Below are positions 15,553-24,071 of a stretch of 64,000 bases of DNA, piece after piece (the first letter of the stretch is position 1; every line of letters starts with the position of its first letter). This stretch comes from EB88 sp965199135 (GTDB taxonomy: Bacteria > Acidobacteriota > Terriglobia > Terriglobales > Acidobacteriaceae). The DNA lies in NCBI GenBank assembly GCA_965199135.1, contig OZ240685.1:1302001-1366000 (forward strand), read 5' to 3'. The notes beneath the pieces were generated by a model, which worked only from the letters and a program-made list of their open reading frames with translations, was not told the origin of the DNA and made no database searches. A program made the position numbers and the translations under genes.

Positions 15553-16854
15553 TCAGCTCGACGTGCGCGTGCCCAGGTCGATCGACACGGTATCGATCTG
15601 CGCAGACGACCCACCGGACTGGTGGGCGTCGATCCGCAGCGTCATCGCGTCGACGGTCACGCGCAGAAACCCGTAGTGCGTGTCGTCGTAGTTCTCAAGC
15701 GTCAGGGTGTCATCGACCACGTACGGCACCCGCAGCGCGACCCCGTTCACCTTCCGGATCTTGTCGAGTCCGTGCCCACCATGACCGGCCACCATGTAGA
15801 CGATGTTGGTCGCGCCCGATGTGCCGGGGTTCAGTGTGCGCGTGAAGCGCTGGTAGTTGTGCGCGTGGCCCGAGAATACGGCATGCGGCCAGAAGTCGGC
15901 AGCCGCGCAGGCCGCGTCCAGGTCGGCAAGCATGAGCGGCGAGCCGCCATGGGTCGTTCCGGCCGTGTACGGCGGATGGTGCACCGCGATGATCACCGCC
16001 CCGGCATAGTTCTCGCTCTTGCAGCGGGCAAGCGCGGTCCGAAGATAGGTCAGCTGCGTGTCATTGAGGGCTGGCCGGGTGTTGCCCTCGGTCGAGATCA
16101 CGCCCGGGTCTTCGAGCACATTGCTGTAGATCGCCAGGAGGCGCACAAAGGGGGAGTCGAAGGTGTAGAAGACCCCGGGTTGGATCATCGCGGTCCGGAT
16201 CAGGCCGCCTGCTTCGGGCGTGATCACGGGCGTCGTCGCGCAGAAGTTGCGAAGCCACGCATCGAGCGTCGGAGCCGGGTCGCCAGTGTAGATGAGCCCG
16301 TCATGGTTGCCGGCCAGGCCCAGGATGGGATTCTGGTAGGTACGGTAAGGCTCGTAAAGCTGGTCGTAGTAGTACTTTGCTTCACCGAAGCTGTAGACCA
16401 CGTCGCCCAGGTGAAAGAAGAAGGCAGGCGCCGCATTCGGGGCAGAGGTCGCGAGGTCCGCCTGCATGGCATCCGCCACCAGCGACTCGTCGGTCGGCGC
16501 TTTCACATTGCCGGTGTCGCCGACGCTGTGAAAAACGATCTGGCCGGCCGTCGTGATTGCCTGCACCTTGGCCGCGCCGAGCGCCGTCCCCCATACCTCT
16601 TCGAGCGTGAGGATGGGCTCGGTGCCGCCGCGTGGTGCGGGGAAGGGCTCAACGAGTTTGCTGTTGACCTTGTTATAGAGCGGATCATCCGAAGGGTGCG
16701 GGACCTTGAAGGCTGTCTCATCCGGCCCGGGAACCGGCTGTCCGAACGCCGGCGTTCCGTCGTCCGCGGCGCCCGAGCTGCCGGCAGGGTGCGGGTGTTT
16801 CGGCGCATGTTTCGCGGGGTGCTTTTCCGGGTGCTCAGGCGTCTTCGGCGACAT
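15553..16854 (-). CDS. Calcineurin-like metallophosphoesterase (purple-acid-phosphatase-like)
   Basis: All five metal-binding blocks of the family are visible in the 433-residue protein: GDTGN (~115), GDVVYSFG (~157), GNHD (~188), HHPPY (~305) and GHAHNYQR (~340). It should be a binuclear metal phosphatase or phosphodiesterase. There is no signal peptide; instead the first ~25 residues are a His/Lys/Pro-rich tail (KHPAKHAPKHPHP), so it may act in the cytoplasm or leave by an unrecognised route. The start ATG at 16854 lies ~100 bases from the divergent region before 17039. The substrate is unknown. Confidence 0.85.
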   Translation of the reverse strand: MSPKTPEHPEKHPAKHAPKHPHPAGSSGAADDGTPAFGQPVPGPDETAFKVPHPSDDPLYNKVNSKLVEPFPAPRGGTEPILTLEEVWGTALGAAKVQAITTAGQIVFHSVGDTGNVKAPTDESLVADAMQADLATSAPNAAPAFFFHLGDVVYSFGEAKYYYDQLYEPYRTYQNPILGLAGNHDGLIYTGDPAPTLDAWLRNFCATTPVITPEAGGLIRTAMIQPGVFYTFDSPFVRLLAIYSNVLEDPGVISTEGNTRPALNDTQLTYLRTALARCKSENYAGAVIIAVHHPPYTAGTTHGGSPLMLADLDAACAAADFWPHAVFSGHAHNYQRFTRTLNPGTSGATNIVYMVAGHGGHGLDKIRKVNGVALRVPYVVDDTLTLENYDDTHYGFLRVTVDAMTLRIDAHQSGGSSAQIDTVSIDLGTRTSS

Positions 16855-17038
16855 AGGGGAACCTCGCTGGGCAGACTACACCTGTTCGACGAAGCCGAAA
16901 TGAAACATCGGTAGCGTGATTCCCTTAGTGGGTACCTCGTTCATCCAACTGTAACGATTCCGCTTGCAGATACAGGCACCTCATGCGAAGGTGGGCGGAA
17001 TACCGGACGACTTCACAGTGGAAGGAGCACTCCTGCCC

Positions 17039-17548
17039 ATGATTTCTCCCACGCATCCCCTGCGCCGTATCTTCCACGACCTCGTACGCGACTGCTTCCG
17101 TGACGTGCTGCCCAAGAACAGCCACGAGATCGTCGCCTATGTCGCGGATATGTTGACCGAGTTTTCATCGACCGAGAAGTTGTACCCGGTCACGGATGAA
17201 GAAGGCCGTCCCGTGCGCGATCTCGAGCGGCTGCTGCTTGCCTCGGACCCGGTCCATGGCACGGCAGCCTCGTTCGACGCGGAACGCCGCCTGCGCAAGC
17301 ACATTGGCGACTACCTGCTGTTCTCCGCCGGCATGGCGCCGCACAACGCAGCGACTCCCGAACGGTTGAACGCGATGGTCCGGACCGGGCAGGAGAGTTA
17401 CTGGGTCGTCTCGCAGTTCAACTTGTTCGAGTACGAACGCGAAGCCCCGCTCTTCGCCCGGCTCAGTGCCACGTTTGAGCCATGCATGCATGGGCTTCGC
17501 GATGTGTACGGGCGGCTACAGCGCAATGGCCCGCGGCTGCTGATGTAG
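17039..17548 (+). CDS. Conserved-looking protein of unknown function
   Basis: I do not recognise the family. From the ATG at 17039 the product is 169 residues, soluble, mostly helical in appearance, with no signal peptide. It starts MISPTHPLRRIFHDLVRDCF. A notable run is RRLRKHIGDYLLFSAGMAPH, followed by ESYWVVSQFNLFEYEREAPLF. I prefer this start because AAGGAG lies upstream; the frame is open to a TTG at 16964. Codon use matches the neighbours. The gene ends 4 bases before the convergent alpha/beta hydrolase. Confidence 0.7.
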   Translation: MISPTHPLRRIFHDLVRDCFRDVLPKNSHEIVAYVADMLTEFSSTEKLYPVTDEEGRPVRDLERLLLASDPVHGTAASFDAERRLRKHIGDYLLFSAGMAPHNAATPERLNAMVRTGQESYWVVSQFNLFEYEREAPLFARLSATFEPCMHGLRDVYGRLQRNGPRLLM

Positions 17549-17552
17549 CGCT

Positions 17553-18437
17553 CTATCGCGTCTCTGTGAGCACCGTGCGCAGCACCGCGGCAACGCGCTC
17601 CGGGGCCTCGCGCTGCACGTAGTGGCCAACCCCGTCGAGCAGCACGTGCTTGTAGCCGCCCGTGAACCATGGCTCCTGCCCGAGGGGCCCCTCCGGCAGC
17701 TCGCAGCCGTCCGCCGTGCCCGAGATAAACCAGGTCGGCACCGCGATCGCCGGCTTCCCCGCAATAACCGTATGCTCCGCCGCATAGCGCGCAGCCCCGG
17801 GATCATTCCCGTGGCGGGTGCGGTAGTACGAGAGCACGGTCGCGACGAACTGAGGATTTTCCCAGGTCTTTGCCGCTTCCGCGAAGTCTGCTTCGGAGAA
17901 CCTCCAGGTCGGCGACCAGGTCTCCCAGAGCAGCCGGCAGAGCCCCACGCGATCCCGTGTGAGTGACTGTTCTCCTTGCGGCGTGTGGAAGAACCACTGG
18001 TACCAGAAGGCGCGTTCCTGCACGTGCGGCAGCTCTCCGCTGCTCGTGCCGTAGCGTACATACGTCGAGCCCAGACCGATGGCTGCGCGAAAGCGTCCCG
18101 GGTGCAGGACTGCCGCTGCGAAGAGCGTTCCGGCGCCCCAGTCATGGCCCATCCAGATCGCGCGGTCGATCCCGAGGGCATCGAGCAGCGCCACGGCATC
18201 TTCGACGTGAGCGGCCAGTTGCCCGGATTCAGAGGCGGGATCGGTGATGCGGGTGCTTCCGAAGCCGCGCAGGTCGGGCACGATCCAGCGGACTGGCTCG
18301 CCCTGCCAGCCATCGATCAGTGCACGCCAGCTCGCGGCAGAGTCCGGGAAGCCGTGCAGCAACAGCACAGGGATTCCCTCGGGAGAGCCCTGCTCAGCGT
18401 AGGAGAGGTGGATGTGTGGGAGTTCAGCGAGAGACAT
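17553..18437 (-). CDS. Alpha/beta hydrolase, epoxide-hydrolase/haloalkane-dehalogenase type
   Basis: The 294-residue protein has the oxyanion HGFP motif (residues 28-31), a nucleophile elbow GHDWGA with Asp as nucleophile (~108), a cap region rich in Tyr/Trp, and a catalytic His in GVGHYVQREAP (~270). An Asp nucleophile with HGFP is typical of soluble epoxide hydrolases and haloalkane dehalogenases rather than esterases, which use Ser. No signal peptide is seen, so it is probably cytoplasmic. It is followed on the plus strand by the 3' end of the gene at 17039, and a putative lipoprotein gene lies just upstream on the same strand. Confidence 0.85.
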   Translation of the reverse strand: MSLAELPHIHLSYAEQGSPEGIPVLLLHGFPDSAASWRALIDGWQGEPVRWIVPDLRGFGSTRITDPASESGQLAAHVEDAVALLDALGIDRAIWMGHDWGAGTLFAAAVLHPGRFRAAIGLGSTYVRYGTSSGELPHVQERAFWYQWFFHTPQGEQSLTRDRVGLCRLLWETWSPTWRFSEADFAEAAKTWENPQFVATVLSYYRTRHGNDPGAARYAAEHTVIAGKPAIAVPTWFISGTADGCELPEGPLGQEPWFTGGYKHVLLDGVGHYVQREAPERVAAVLRTVLTETR

Positions 18438-18451
18438 GGATCGTGGGATGC

Positions 18452-19012
18452 CTACCCGCGGAAGCCGTCGAGCGCGAAGCCGAAGTCCGAGTCGCAGTGC
18501 GCGGCATGGAGAGTGATCAGTGTGATCAGATCGTAGCCGGACCGGAGTACGTACACCTGCCCCAGCACGCCCGAGGGATAGTGCACAGCGAAATGTTCGG
18601 TCGCGTGGCCATCCAGGGACATCACCGGCTGAAACTCAATGGGCGTTCCCCTGCGGGTGAAGCCATTCTCGACCGCGACTGCCCAGTCGTGAGTCGGCAT
18701 TGGATTCATCATGCGCGAGAGATCGATCTGGCAGGCGCCGGAGGAGTCCTGCAGCCTTGCATGGAGATCGGTGGCCGGTGCCGAGCCATCGGGAGGCAGC
18801 GCCTCGGCGGAGCCAGTCCACCCCGAAGGTGGCGTGAAAGGGAGTCGCGCGGCAAGATCGGGGTCGAGCCCGGGCTTGAGAGGCTGCGCCGCAGTCGTGG
18901 CCTGAGGGTAGCCTGCTCCGTGGCAGCCCGCCCATCCTGCAGCAGCGAGCACCAGCAGTCCCCCTGCGAGAACCTGCCCGAGGCCGAAACTCATATCGTG
19001 CGACATCGACAT
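18452..19012 (-). CDS. Exported protein, possible lipoprotein, unknown function
   Basis: The 186-residue product starts with a short N-region and a long hydrophobic segment (LGQVLAGGLLVLAAAGWAG) followed at once by Cys, suggesting a lipoprotein, although the residue at -3 is Trp rather than the usual Leu. The mature part has LPFTPPSGWTG near its beginning and a C-terminal beta-rich half (FAVHYPSGVLGQVYVLRSGYDLITLITLH), reminiscent of small surface-sensing or lipid-facing folds, but I cannot name a family. The ATG at 19012 has TTAGGGGTG just upstream. It ends 14 bases before the alpha/beta hydrolase start and is probably co-transcribed with it. Confidence 0.65.
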   Translation of the reverse strand: MSMSHDMSFGLGQVLAGGLLVLAAAGWAGCHGAGYPQATTAAQPLKPGLDPDLAARLPFTPPSGWTGSAEALPPDGSAPATDLHARLQDSSGACQIDLSRMMNPMPTHDWAVAVENGFTRRGTPIEFQPVMSLDGHATEHFAVHYPSGVLGQVYVLRSGYDLITLITLHAAHCDSDFGFALDGFRG

Positions 19013-19183
19013 CTTCACCCCTAACGACTCTATCGGCTTCCGCCCGCACCGTGAAAAAGAGCGTGAGCTGGGCCACACCCATCGTCATTCTGCAACTTGT
19101 GCAGGAGTGCCTCTGGACAGAACTCACCTCTTTGCCGATAGAGCGACGGATGCCCACGCACAAGCGTGGCGGAGGAGCTCGCG

Positions 19184-19537
19184 ATGCATCGTGAGAAGCG
19201 CAAGCATGTTCGCCAGTATTGCAGCGGCATTGCAGACGCGTACCCCAGGCCCGATGCTGCACCACACCGGGCACGGATCGCAGACCTCAGCCTCGAGGGC
19301 TGTCTCCTGCACTTCGAGGGCGCTCATCAACTTGAGATTGGAGAGACACTCGAGATTGCCTTCAACGTGAACCAGCTACCCTTTCGCGTGCGCGCCAGGG
19401 TACGCGCTGTGCGTTCCGCGAAGAGCCTGGGCGCCCAGTTCGACAGCGTGAGCGGAAGAACCGAGCGCCGGCTCGCGGAGCTGGTCGAGGAGCTCCGCGA
19501 GGATTATTACCGCCCTGGCTCCATCCGGTTGAGCTGA
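19184..19537 (+). CDS. PilZ-domain protein
   Basis: The 117-residue single-domain protein has the PilZ pattern: a basic N-terminal RxxxR-like stretch (REKRKHVRQ), then ARIADLSLEGCLLHF, corresponding to (D/N)xSxxG, and a six-stranded beta-barrel core ending at GAQFDSVS, followed by a helix. PilZ domains usually bind cyclic-di-GMP. The first motif is not fully canonical, so binding is likely but not certain. The ATG at 19184 is chosen because GGAGGAG lies 6-8 bases upstream; an upstream GTG at 19166 overlaps this site. It converges on hslU with only 4 bases between stops. Confidence 0.75.
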   Translation: MHREKRKHVRQYCSGIADAYPRPDAAPHRARIADLSLEGCLLHFEGAHQLEIGETLEIAFNVNQLPFRVRARVRAVRSAKSLGAQFDSVSGRTERRLAELVEELREDYYRPGSIRLS

Positions 19538-19541
19538 CTGC

Positions 19542-21113
19542 CTAGAGGATGTAACGGCTCAGATCCTGATCCTTGACAATGCTGGCTACCATTTGCCGCA
19601 CGTACTCCGGGTCGATGATCACCACGCGCTCGTGCCCGGTCGGAATCTCGCGATCCGTCACCGGCAAGGGCACGGTCGAGGCGCCGTCCGTTGCGGCGAC
19701 TGACAGGTCAAAGACACCCTCAGCGGTCTTCGGTGCCTTCAACAGATCCGGCGCCAGGAAGCTGATCTCGTCAAGCACCCTCTCCATGATGGTGTGCAGC
19801 CGTCGTGCGCCAATGTTCTCGGTCTGCTCATTCACGCGGAAGGCAAAGTTCGCCATCTCGGAGATGGCTTCGGGCGTGAACTCAAGCTTCAGCCCCTCGG
19901 TCTCGAGCAGCGCAATCGACTGCTTGGTCAACGACGCCTTGGGCTCGGTGAGGATGCGAACAAAGTCATCCACGGTGAGCGAGTGCAGCTCGACCCGCAC
20001 CGGGAAGCGGCCCTGCAACTCTGGAATCAGGTCGCTCGGCTTGGTCACGTGGAACGCACCGGCCGCGATGAACAGGATGTAGTCCGTGCGCACCATGCCG
20101 TAGCGCGTGCTTACCGTGGTGCCTTCGACGATCGGCAGGATATCGCGCTGCACGCCCTCGCGCGAAATATCCGGACCGTGACCACCCTCGCGACCGGCGA
20201 TCTTGTCAATCTCATCCAGAAAGACGATGCCCGAGTTCTCGACGCGTTCGACCGCGGTGCGCTGCACCTGGTCCATGTCGATCAGGCGACCTTCTTCTTC
20301 CTGCACCAGGTAGTCGAACGCCTCGGCGACCTTCATGCGGCGCTTCTTGGTGCGCGGGCCAAACAGCTGCGGAAGGATGTCTTTGAGGTTGTTCTCGGAC
20401 TCATCCTGCGAGTTGTTGGTGACGATCTCGATCTGGGGCTCACGGCGTTCGCGTACATCGATCTCGACCATGCGGTCATCGAGCTTGCCCTCGCGGAACT
20501 GCTCGCGCAGCTTGTCGCGCGATTGCCCATAGCTGCTCGTATCTTCCTCCGCTGCGGCAGTCAGGGTTTCGGCGATGCCCGCTTCCGGCTCTCTGGCCTC
20601 CCCGGTCATTGAGATCACGTTCGACGGCGTGTTCTCAACCACAGGCACGGCAGGTGGGGGCAGCAGAAGATCAAGCAGCCGGTCTTCGGCGTTCATCTCT
20701 GCCTTGTCTTCCACCTCGTCGAGCTTCTCGTCGCGCACCATGTCGATCGCGTTCTCGACCAGGTCGCGCACAATCGACTCGACATCCCGCCCCACATAGC
20801 CGACTTCGGTAAACTTCGAAGCCTCGACCTTGAGGAAGGGGGAGTTGGTCAGCTTCGCGAGCCGTCGCGCGATCTCGGTTTTGCCGACGCCTGTGGGCCC
20901 GATCATGATGATGTTCTTCGGCATGATCTCGTCCGCGACTTCTGGAGCGAGCTTCTGCCGGCGCATGCGGTTGCGCAGGGCGAGCGCCACCGCGCGCTTG
21001 GCTGCGCGCTGGCCTACAACGTACTTGTCGAGCTCGGCGACGATCTCGCGCGGAGTCAGCTCCTCAAGCGCGAGTTCCTGGTCGTCAGCAGTTCCCGGGA
21101 GGTAGATCGCCAT
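19542..21113 (-). CDS. hslU: ATP-dependent protease ATPase subunit HslU (ClpY)
   Basis: It begins ELTPREIVAELDKYVVGQ, the HslU N-domain signature, with Walker A GPTGVGKTE at 72-80 and Walker B VFLDEIDKI near 296. A large acidic I-domain lies between them (about 110-245). The pore-loop and sensor regions follow, and the C-terminus DQDLSRYIL is the tail that docks into HslV and activates it. At 523 residues it is longer than typical HslU (~443-470), the excess being in the I-domain. It unfolds substrates for the HslV protease and lies 30 bases downstream of hslV in one operon. Confidence 0.96.
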   Translation of the reverse strand: MAIYLPGTADDQELALEELTPREIVAELDKYVVGQRAAKRAVALALRNRMRRQKLAPEVADEIMPKNIIMIGPTGVGKTEIARRLAKLTNSPFLKVEASKFTEVGYVGRDVESIVRDLVENAIDMVRDEKLDEVEDKAEMNAEDRLLDLLLPPPAVPVVENTPSNVISMTGEAREPEAGIAETLTAAAEEDTSSYGQSRDKLREQFREGKLDDRMVEIDVRERREPQIEIVTNNSQDESENNLKDILPQLFGPRTKKRRMKVAEAFDYLVQEEEGRLIDMDQVQRTAVERVENSGIVFLDEIDKIAGREGGHGPDISREGVQRDILPIVEGTTVSTRYGMVRTDYILFIAAGAFHVTKPSDLIPELQGRFPVRVELHSLTVDDFVRILTEPKASLTKQSIALLETEGLKLEFTPEAISEMANFAFRVNEQTENIGARRLHTIMERVLDEISFLAPDLLKAPKTAEGVFDLSVAATDGASTVPLPVTDREIPTGHERVVIIDPEYVRQMVASIVKDQDLSRYIL

Positions 21114-21143
21114 GGTGTGGTCTCTTCCTGGTTCGAGTAGAGG

Positions 21144-21800
21144 CTACTTCTTGTCGGCCGCGTTAGCGCCGTGCAGCTCTTCTACAAGAATGGTGTCGTT
21201 CGTATAGATACAGATTTTGCCGGCAATCAGGAGCGACTTCGACGCAATGTCGCGCGCCGAGAGCTCGGTGTTGTCATAGAGCGCGCGGGCCGCGGCCAGG
21301 GCATACGAACCGCCCGAACCGATTGCGACAATGCCCTCATCCGGCTCGATGACGTCGCCTGTGCCCGAGATAAGAAAGCTCTGCTGCGGGTCGGCGACGA
21401 TCAACAAGGCCTCGAGCGAACGCAGCATCTTGTCGGTGCGCCAGTCCTTCGCGAGCTCCACCGCAGCACGGCCGATGTTGCCGGCATACTGCTCGAGCTT
21501 GCCTTCAAACCGCGAGAAGAGCGAAAACGCATCGGCGGTCGATCCCGCAAAGCCGGCGAGCACCTTGTCGTTGTAGAGCCGACGGATCTTGCGCGCCGTG
21601 TGCTTCAGCACCGCGTCGCCCAGCGTGACCTGTCCATCGGCTGCCATCACCACGGAGTCGCCCCGGCGGACACACACAACAGTGGTGCTGCGGATGCGGC
21701 GGCGCTCTCCGTTTGTGCCGGGAGCAAGCGAAAGATCACCAGGCTGAGAGCGACGAATGCGGGCGGATTGCGGTTGGTACAGAGAGGAACTACGAGGCAT
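21144..21800 (-). CDS. hslV: ATP-dependent protease subunit HslV (ClpQ), with N-terminal extension
   Basis: The HslV fold is clear from TTVVCVRRGDSVVMAADGQVTLGD onwards (DGQ loop, then KVLAGFAGSTADAF). In characterised HslV the catalytic Thr is exposed by removing only Met. Here, from the ATG at 21800 (AGGGA upstream), 38 residues rich in Arg, Ser and Pro precede the first Thr, and no start codon lies right before it, so a propeptide would have to be cut away (Thr39). HslV is the proteolytic ring of the HslUV machine; hslU follows. An earlier start would only lengthen the extension. Confidence 0.9.
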   Translation of the reverse strand: MPRSSSLYQPQSARIRRSQPGDLSLAPGTNGERRRIRSTTVVCVRRGDSVVMAADGQVTLGDAVLKHTARKIRRLYNDKVLAGFAGSTADAFSLFSRFEGKLEQYAGNIGRAAVELAKDWRTDKMLRSLEALLIVADPQQSFLISGTGDVIEPDEGIVAIGSGGSYALAAARALYDNTELSARDIASKSLLIAGKICIYTNDTILVEELHGANAADKK

Positions 21801-21835
21801 AGGCGTCCCTGAAGTATACCCTCCGGTCTCATGGG

Positions 21836-22753
21836 CTACAGGGCAGGCGCAGCGCAGGCGGTGCCTTGCTGCCCCTGTGCGATCCGTCGAAACTGCTGGA
21901 TCATCGGTCGCGCGTCGCCCCGGCGCCATGCAAGCTCGATCTCGCTCACAGCCTCAACCCCATCCAGCCTGAGGCAGACGGTGTCCGGTGAGGCGATGCT
22001 CTGCACAGAGGCAGGCGCAACCGAGACGCCGATCCCCGTTCCCACCAGCCGCAGAATCGTCAGCCAGTGCGACGCCACCTGTACGATCTCGGGGCGAAAG
22101 CCTGCTGCCTCGCACAGCTGCATGGGCTTCTCAAAAGCGCGCACCCCTGCGGTGCGCGGGTAGTAGACGAACGGGTCGCCGCGCAGCTCGGCCGGCGTGA
22201 TGCTTTCTCGTTTGCTGAGCGGGTGACGGCTCGAGACCACTGCGACATAGGGTTCCGAGAAAAGCGGTTCCACGAGGAGCCCCTCGCGCCTGTCCGCATC
22301 CCGCAGCAGTCCTACATCGAGGGACCGGTCTTCCAGGCCATCCACGACCCGGGCGGTAAATGATTCATGGAGATGCAGCGCGACCTCTGGGAACTGCTCG
22401 CGATACGCGCGCAGGATCAGCGGAAGTCCTCCAAGCATCGCCGAGCCCACAAAGCCCACGTGGAGCGAACCCATGCGGCCCGCGCCCACGTCCTGCATCT
22501 CGCGCACATCGCGGTCCGCCGACTCGAGCAGCTTGCGCGTCCGCTCCAGATACACCGCACCGGCCGAGGTCAGCTGCACAGAGCGCGAGGTCCGAACAAA
22601 CAGGGCGTAGCCGAGGATCTCCTCAAGCTGGCGAATCGCCTGCGACAAGGGCGGTTGAGCGAGGTTCAGCCGCAACGCGGCGCGTCCGAAGTGTAGCTCC
22701 TCGGCCACGGCGACGAAGTAGCGAAGATGGCGCAGCTCGATGCGGAGATCCAT
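21836..22753 (-). CDS. LysR-family transcriptional regulator
   Basis: The 305-residue protein has an N-terminal winged helix-turn-helix (ELRHLRYFVAVAEELHFGRAA, then LAQPPLSQAIRQLEE) and a two-lobed effector domain (about 90-300) with VGFVGSA at its start. Lobe residues and overall length match LysR regulators of aromatic or aliphatic carboxylate metabolism, but the ligand cannot be assigned. It is divergent from a GNAT acetyltransferase gene, and the 81-base gap holds a perfect 16-base palindrome that is a likely binding site. Autoregulation and control of the acetyltransferase are inferred. Confidence 0.92.
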   Translation of the reverse strand: MDLRIELRHLRYFVAVAEELHFGRAALRLNLAQPPLSQAIRQLEEILGYALFVRTSRSVQLTSAGAVYLERTRKLLESADRDVREMQDVGAGRMGSLHVGFVGSAMLGGLPLILRAYREQFPEVALHLHESFTARVVDGLEDRSLDVGLLRDADRREGLLVEPLFSEPYVAVVSSRHPLSKRESITPAELRGDPFVYYPRTAGVRAFEKPMQLCEAAGFRPEIVQVASHWLTILRLVGTGIGVSVAPASVQSIASPDTVCLRLDGVEAVSEIELAWRRGDARPMIQQFRRIAQGQQGTACAAPAL

Positions 22754-22776
22754 AGGCAGGTCGTCTCAATAGCTGG

Positions 22777-22792
22777 GTCCAATATATTGGAC
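22777..22792. promoter_or_regulatory. Perfect 16-base palindrome, likely LysR operator
   Basis: GTCCAATATATTGGAC reads the same on both strands and lies in the middle of the 81-base gap between divergent LysR and GNAT genes. Its AT-rich dyad centre fits LysR binding sites (T-N11-A type dyads). Confidence 0.7.
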
Positions 22793-22834
22793 AGGGGCAA
22801 ACGCCGGCCTGAAGCTGGAGAGAGAGGACAGCCA

Positions 22835-23332
22835 ATGCCTGCAGAAAACATGATCCCCGCGCAGACCACCACCATCCGTGAACTCCGCGAAGGCGAGGAC
22901 GCCACGGCGTTCCGTACGCTGAACGAGGAGTGGATCTCCCGCTACTTTGTGCTCGAGGCCAAGGACCGCGAGCAGCTGGAGCACCCCGAGCGTTTGCTCG
23001 CCAGGGGAGCGCGGATCTTTCTCGCGACGCGCGATGGAAACGACGTCGGCTGTGTTGCGCTCGTGCCGATGGCGGAGGGTGTCTTTGAGCTCTCGAAGAT
23101 GGCGGTCTCGCCCGAGATGCGGGGGCAGGGGATCGGCCGTACCCTGCTGCTCCACGCCATCGGGGAGGCACGCGCTGCCGGGGCTCGATCGCTCTTTCTC
23201 GGCAGCAACACCAGGCTGGTGAGCGCAGTGACGCTTTATGAATCGGCCGGCTTCCGGCATGTCGCGCCCGATCGTTTGCCGAAGCTTGCCTACTCTCGCG
23301 CCAACGTCTTTATGGAACTCGAGCTTCAGTGA
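22835..23332 (+). CDS. GNAT-family N-acetyltransferase
   Basis: The 165-residue single-domain protein has the GNAT acetyl-CoA loop MRGQGIGRTLL (Q/R-x-x-G-x-G/A) preceded by ELSKMAVSPE, and a C-terminal SNTRLVSAVTLYESAGF motif. It would transfer an acetyl group to a small-molecule or peptide amine. The ATG at 22835 is chosen for the upstream site GGAGAGAGAGGA and the family start. It is divergent from the LysR regulator, which probably controls it. The substrate is unknown. Confidence 0.9.
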   Translation: MPAENMIPAQTTTIRELREGEDATAFRTLNEEWISRYFVLEAKDREQLEHPERLLARGARIFLATRDGNDVGCVALVPMAEGVFELSKMAVSPEMRGQGIGRTLLLHAIGEARAAGARSLFLGSNTRLVSAVTLYESAGFRHVAPDRLPKLAYSRANVFMELELQ

Positions 23333-23530
23333 GACATGTCATCGCAGCCGATCGCCCCGGGATGTGAGACGCGGGAAAAGGATGTACGCCGCCCCGTGCA
23401 GGGGGAGTAACCGCCGCGTCCGCACCATCAAGCAAGTCACACCGCGCAGTCCGTAGCTGGGGTATCCTGCTCCTATCCCGGCACAGCCCATGTGCCGGCC
23501 CCGAAACAAAGTGCCGGAGCGATTGCTGCG

Positions 23531-24004
23531 ATGAACGGGCTCACCTTACGCGATCACCAGGCTTTGACAACGATGGCGGCCGCCGTCGCCTGTCTCGGCG
23601 GCATCGCCTGGTACATGGCCACCCGCAAGCGCACGACCGAGGAAGAGCTCGAGCGTACCCGGCGGCAGGATCTCGTTCTGGGCGGCCGTATCATCGACGG
23701 CACCGTGCTCGACATCTCGGACCTGGACCCCCGTGAGGCTGGCCGGCCCGAGGGAATGCAGCTGATCCTCTACAAGTACGAGATCGCCGGCGTCTCCTAT
23801 GAGTGCTCGCAGGACATCACGCACCTGAAGGACCTGATCCAGCTCTCCGACATCCGGGTCGGTTTTCCGTGCTCGGTTCGCTACGATACGCGACAGCCGG
23901 AGAACAGCATCGTGATTGCCGAGAACTGGATCGGCCTGCGCGACACGGCGAACTCGGTTCCCGTGCGCCGCTCACTCCGGCGCTGGTCCGCTCCCGTGTC
24001 CTAG
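23531..24004 (+). CDS. Membrane-anchored protein of unknown function
   Basis: From the ATG at 23531 the product is 157 residues. A hydrophobic segment at about 14-31 (TTMAAAVACLGGIAWYMA) is followed by basic residues, suggesting a single N-terminal anchor with the rest in the cytoplasm. The C-terminal domain (about 50-145) looks like a small beta-barrel (GGRIIDGTVLDIS, LILYKYEIAGVSYECSQDI, PCSVRYDTRQPENSIV), similar in flavour to DUF3592-type modules. I cannot name it. A GTG at 23492 could extend it by 13 residues. No operon partner is evident. Confidence 0.6.
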   Translation: MNGLTLRDHQALTTMAAAVACLGGIAWYMATRKRTTEEELERTRRQDLVLGGRIIDGTVLDISDLDPREAGRPEGMQLILYKYEIAGVSYECSQDITHLKDLIQLSDIRVGFPCSVRYDTRQPENSIVIAENWIGLRDTANSVPVRRSLRRWSAPVS

Positions 24005-24071
24005 CCTAACGTCACTGTCCTTCGTACTCACTTTGCCTCCTGACCCCATCCCCGCTCCCCTACACTAAGAC

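Noticed and set aside
15268..16914. Plus-strand open frame opposite the metallophosphatase (548 codons)
   Set aside because: Shadow of a gene with all phosphatase motifs intact; Arg/His/Gly-rich composition is typical of antisense frames here.
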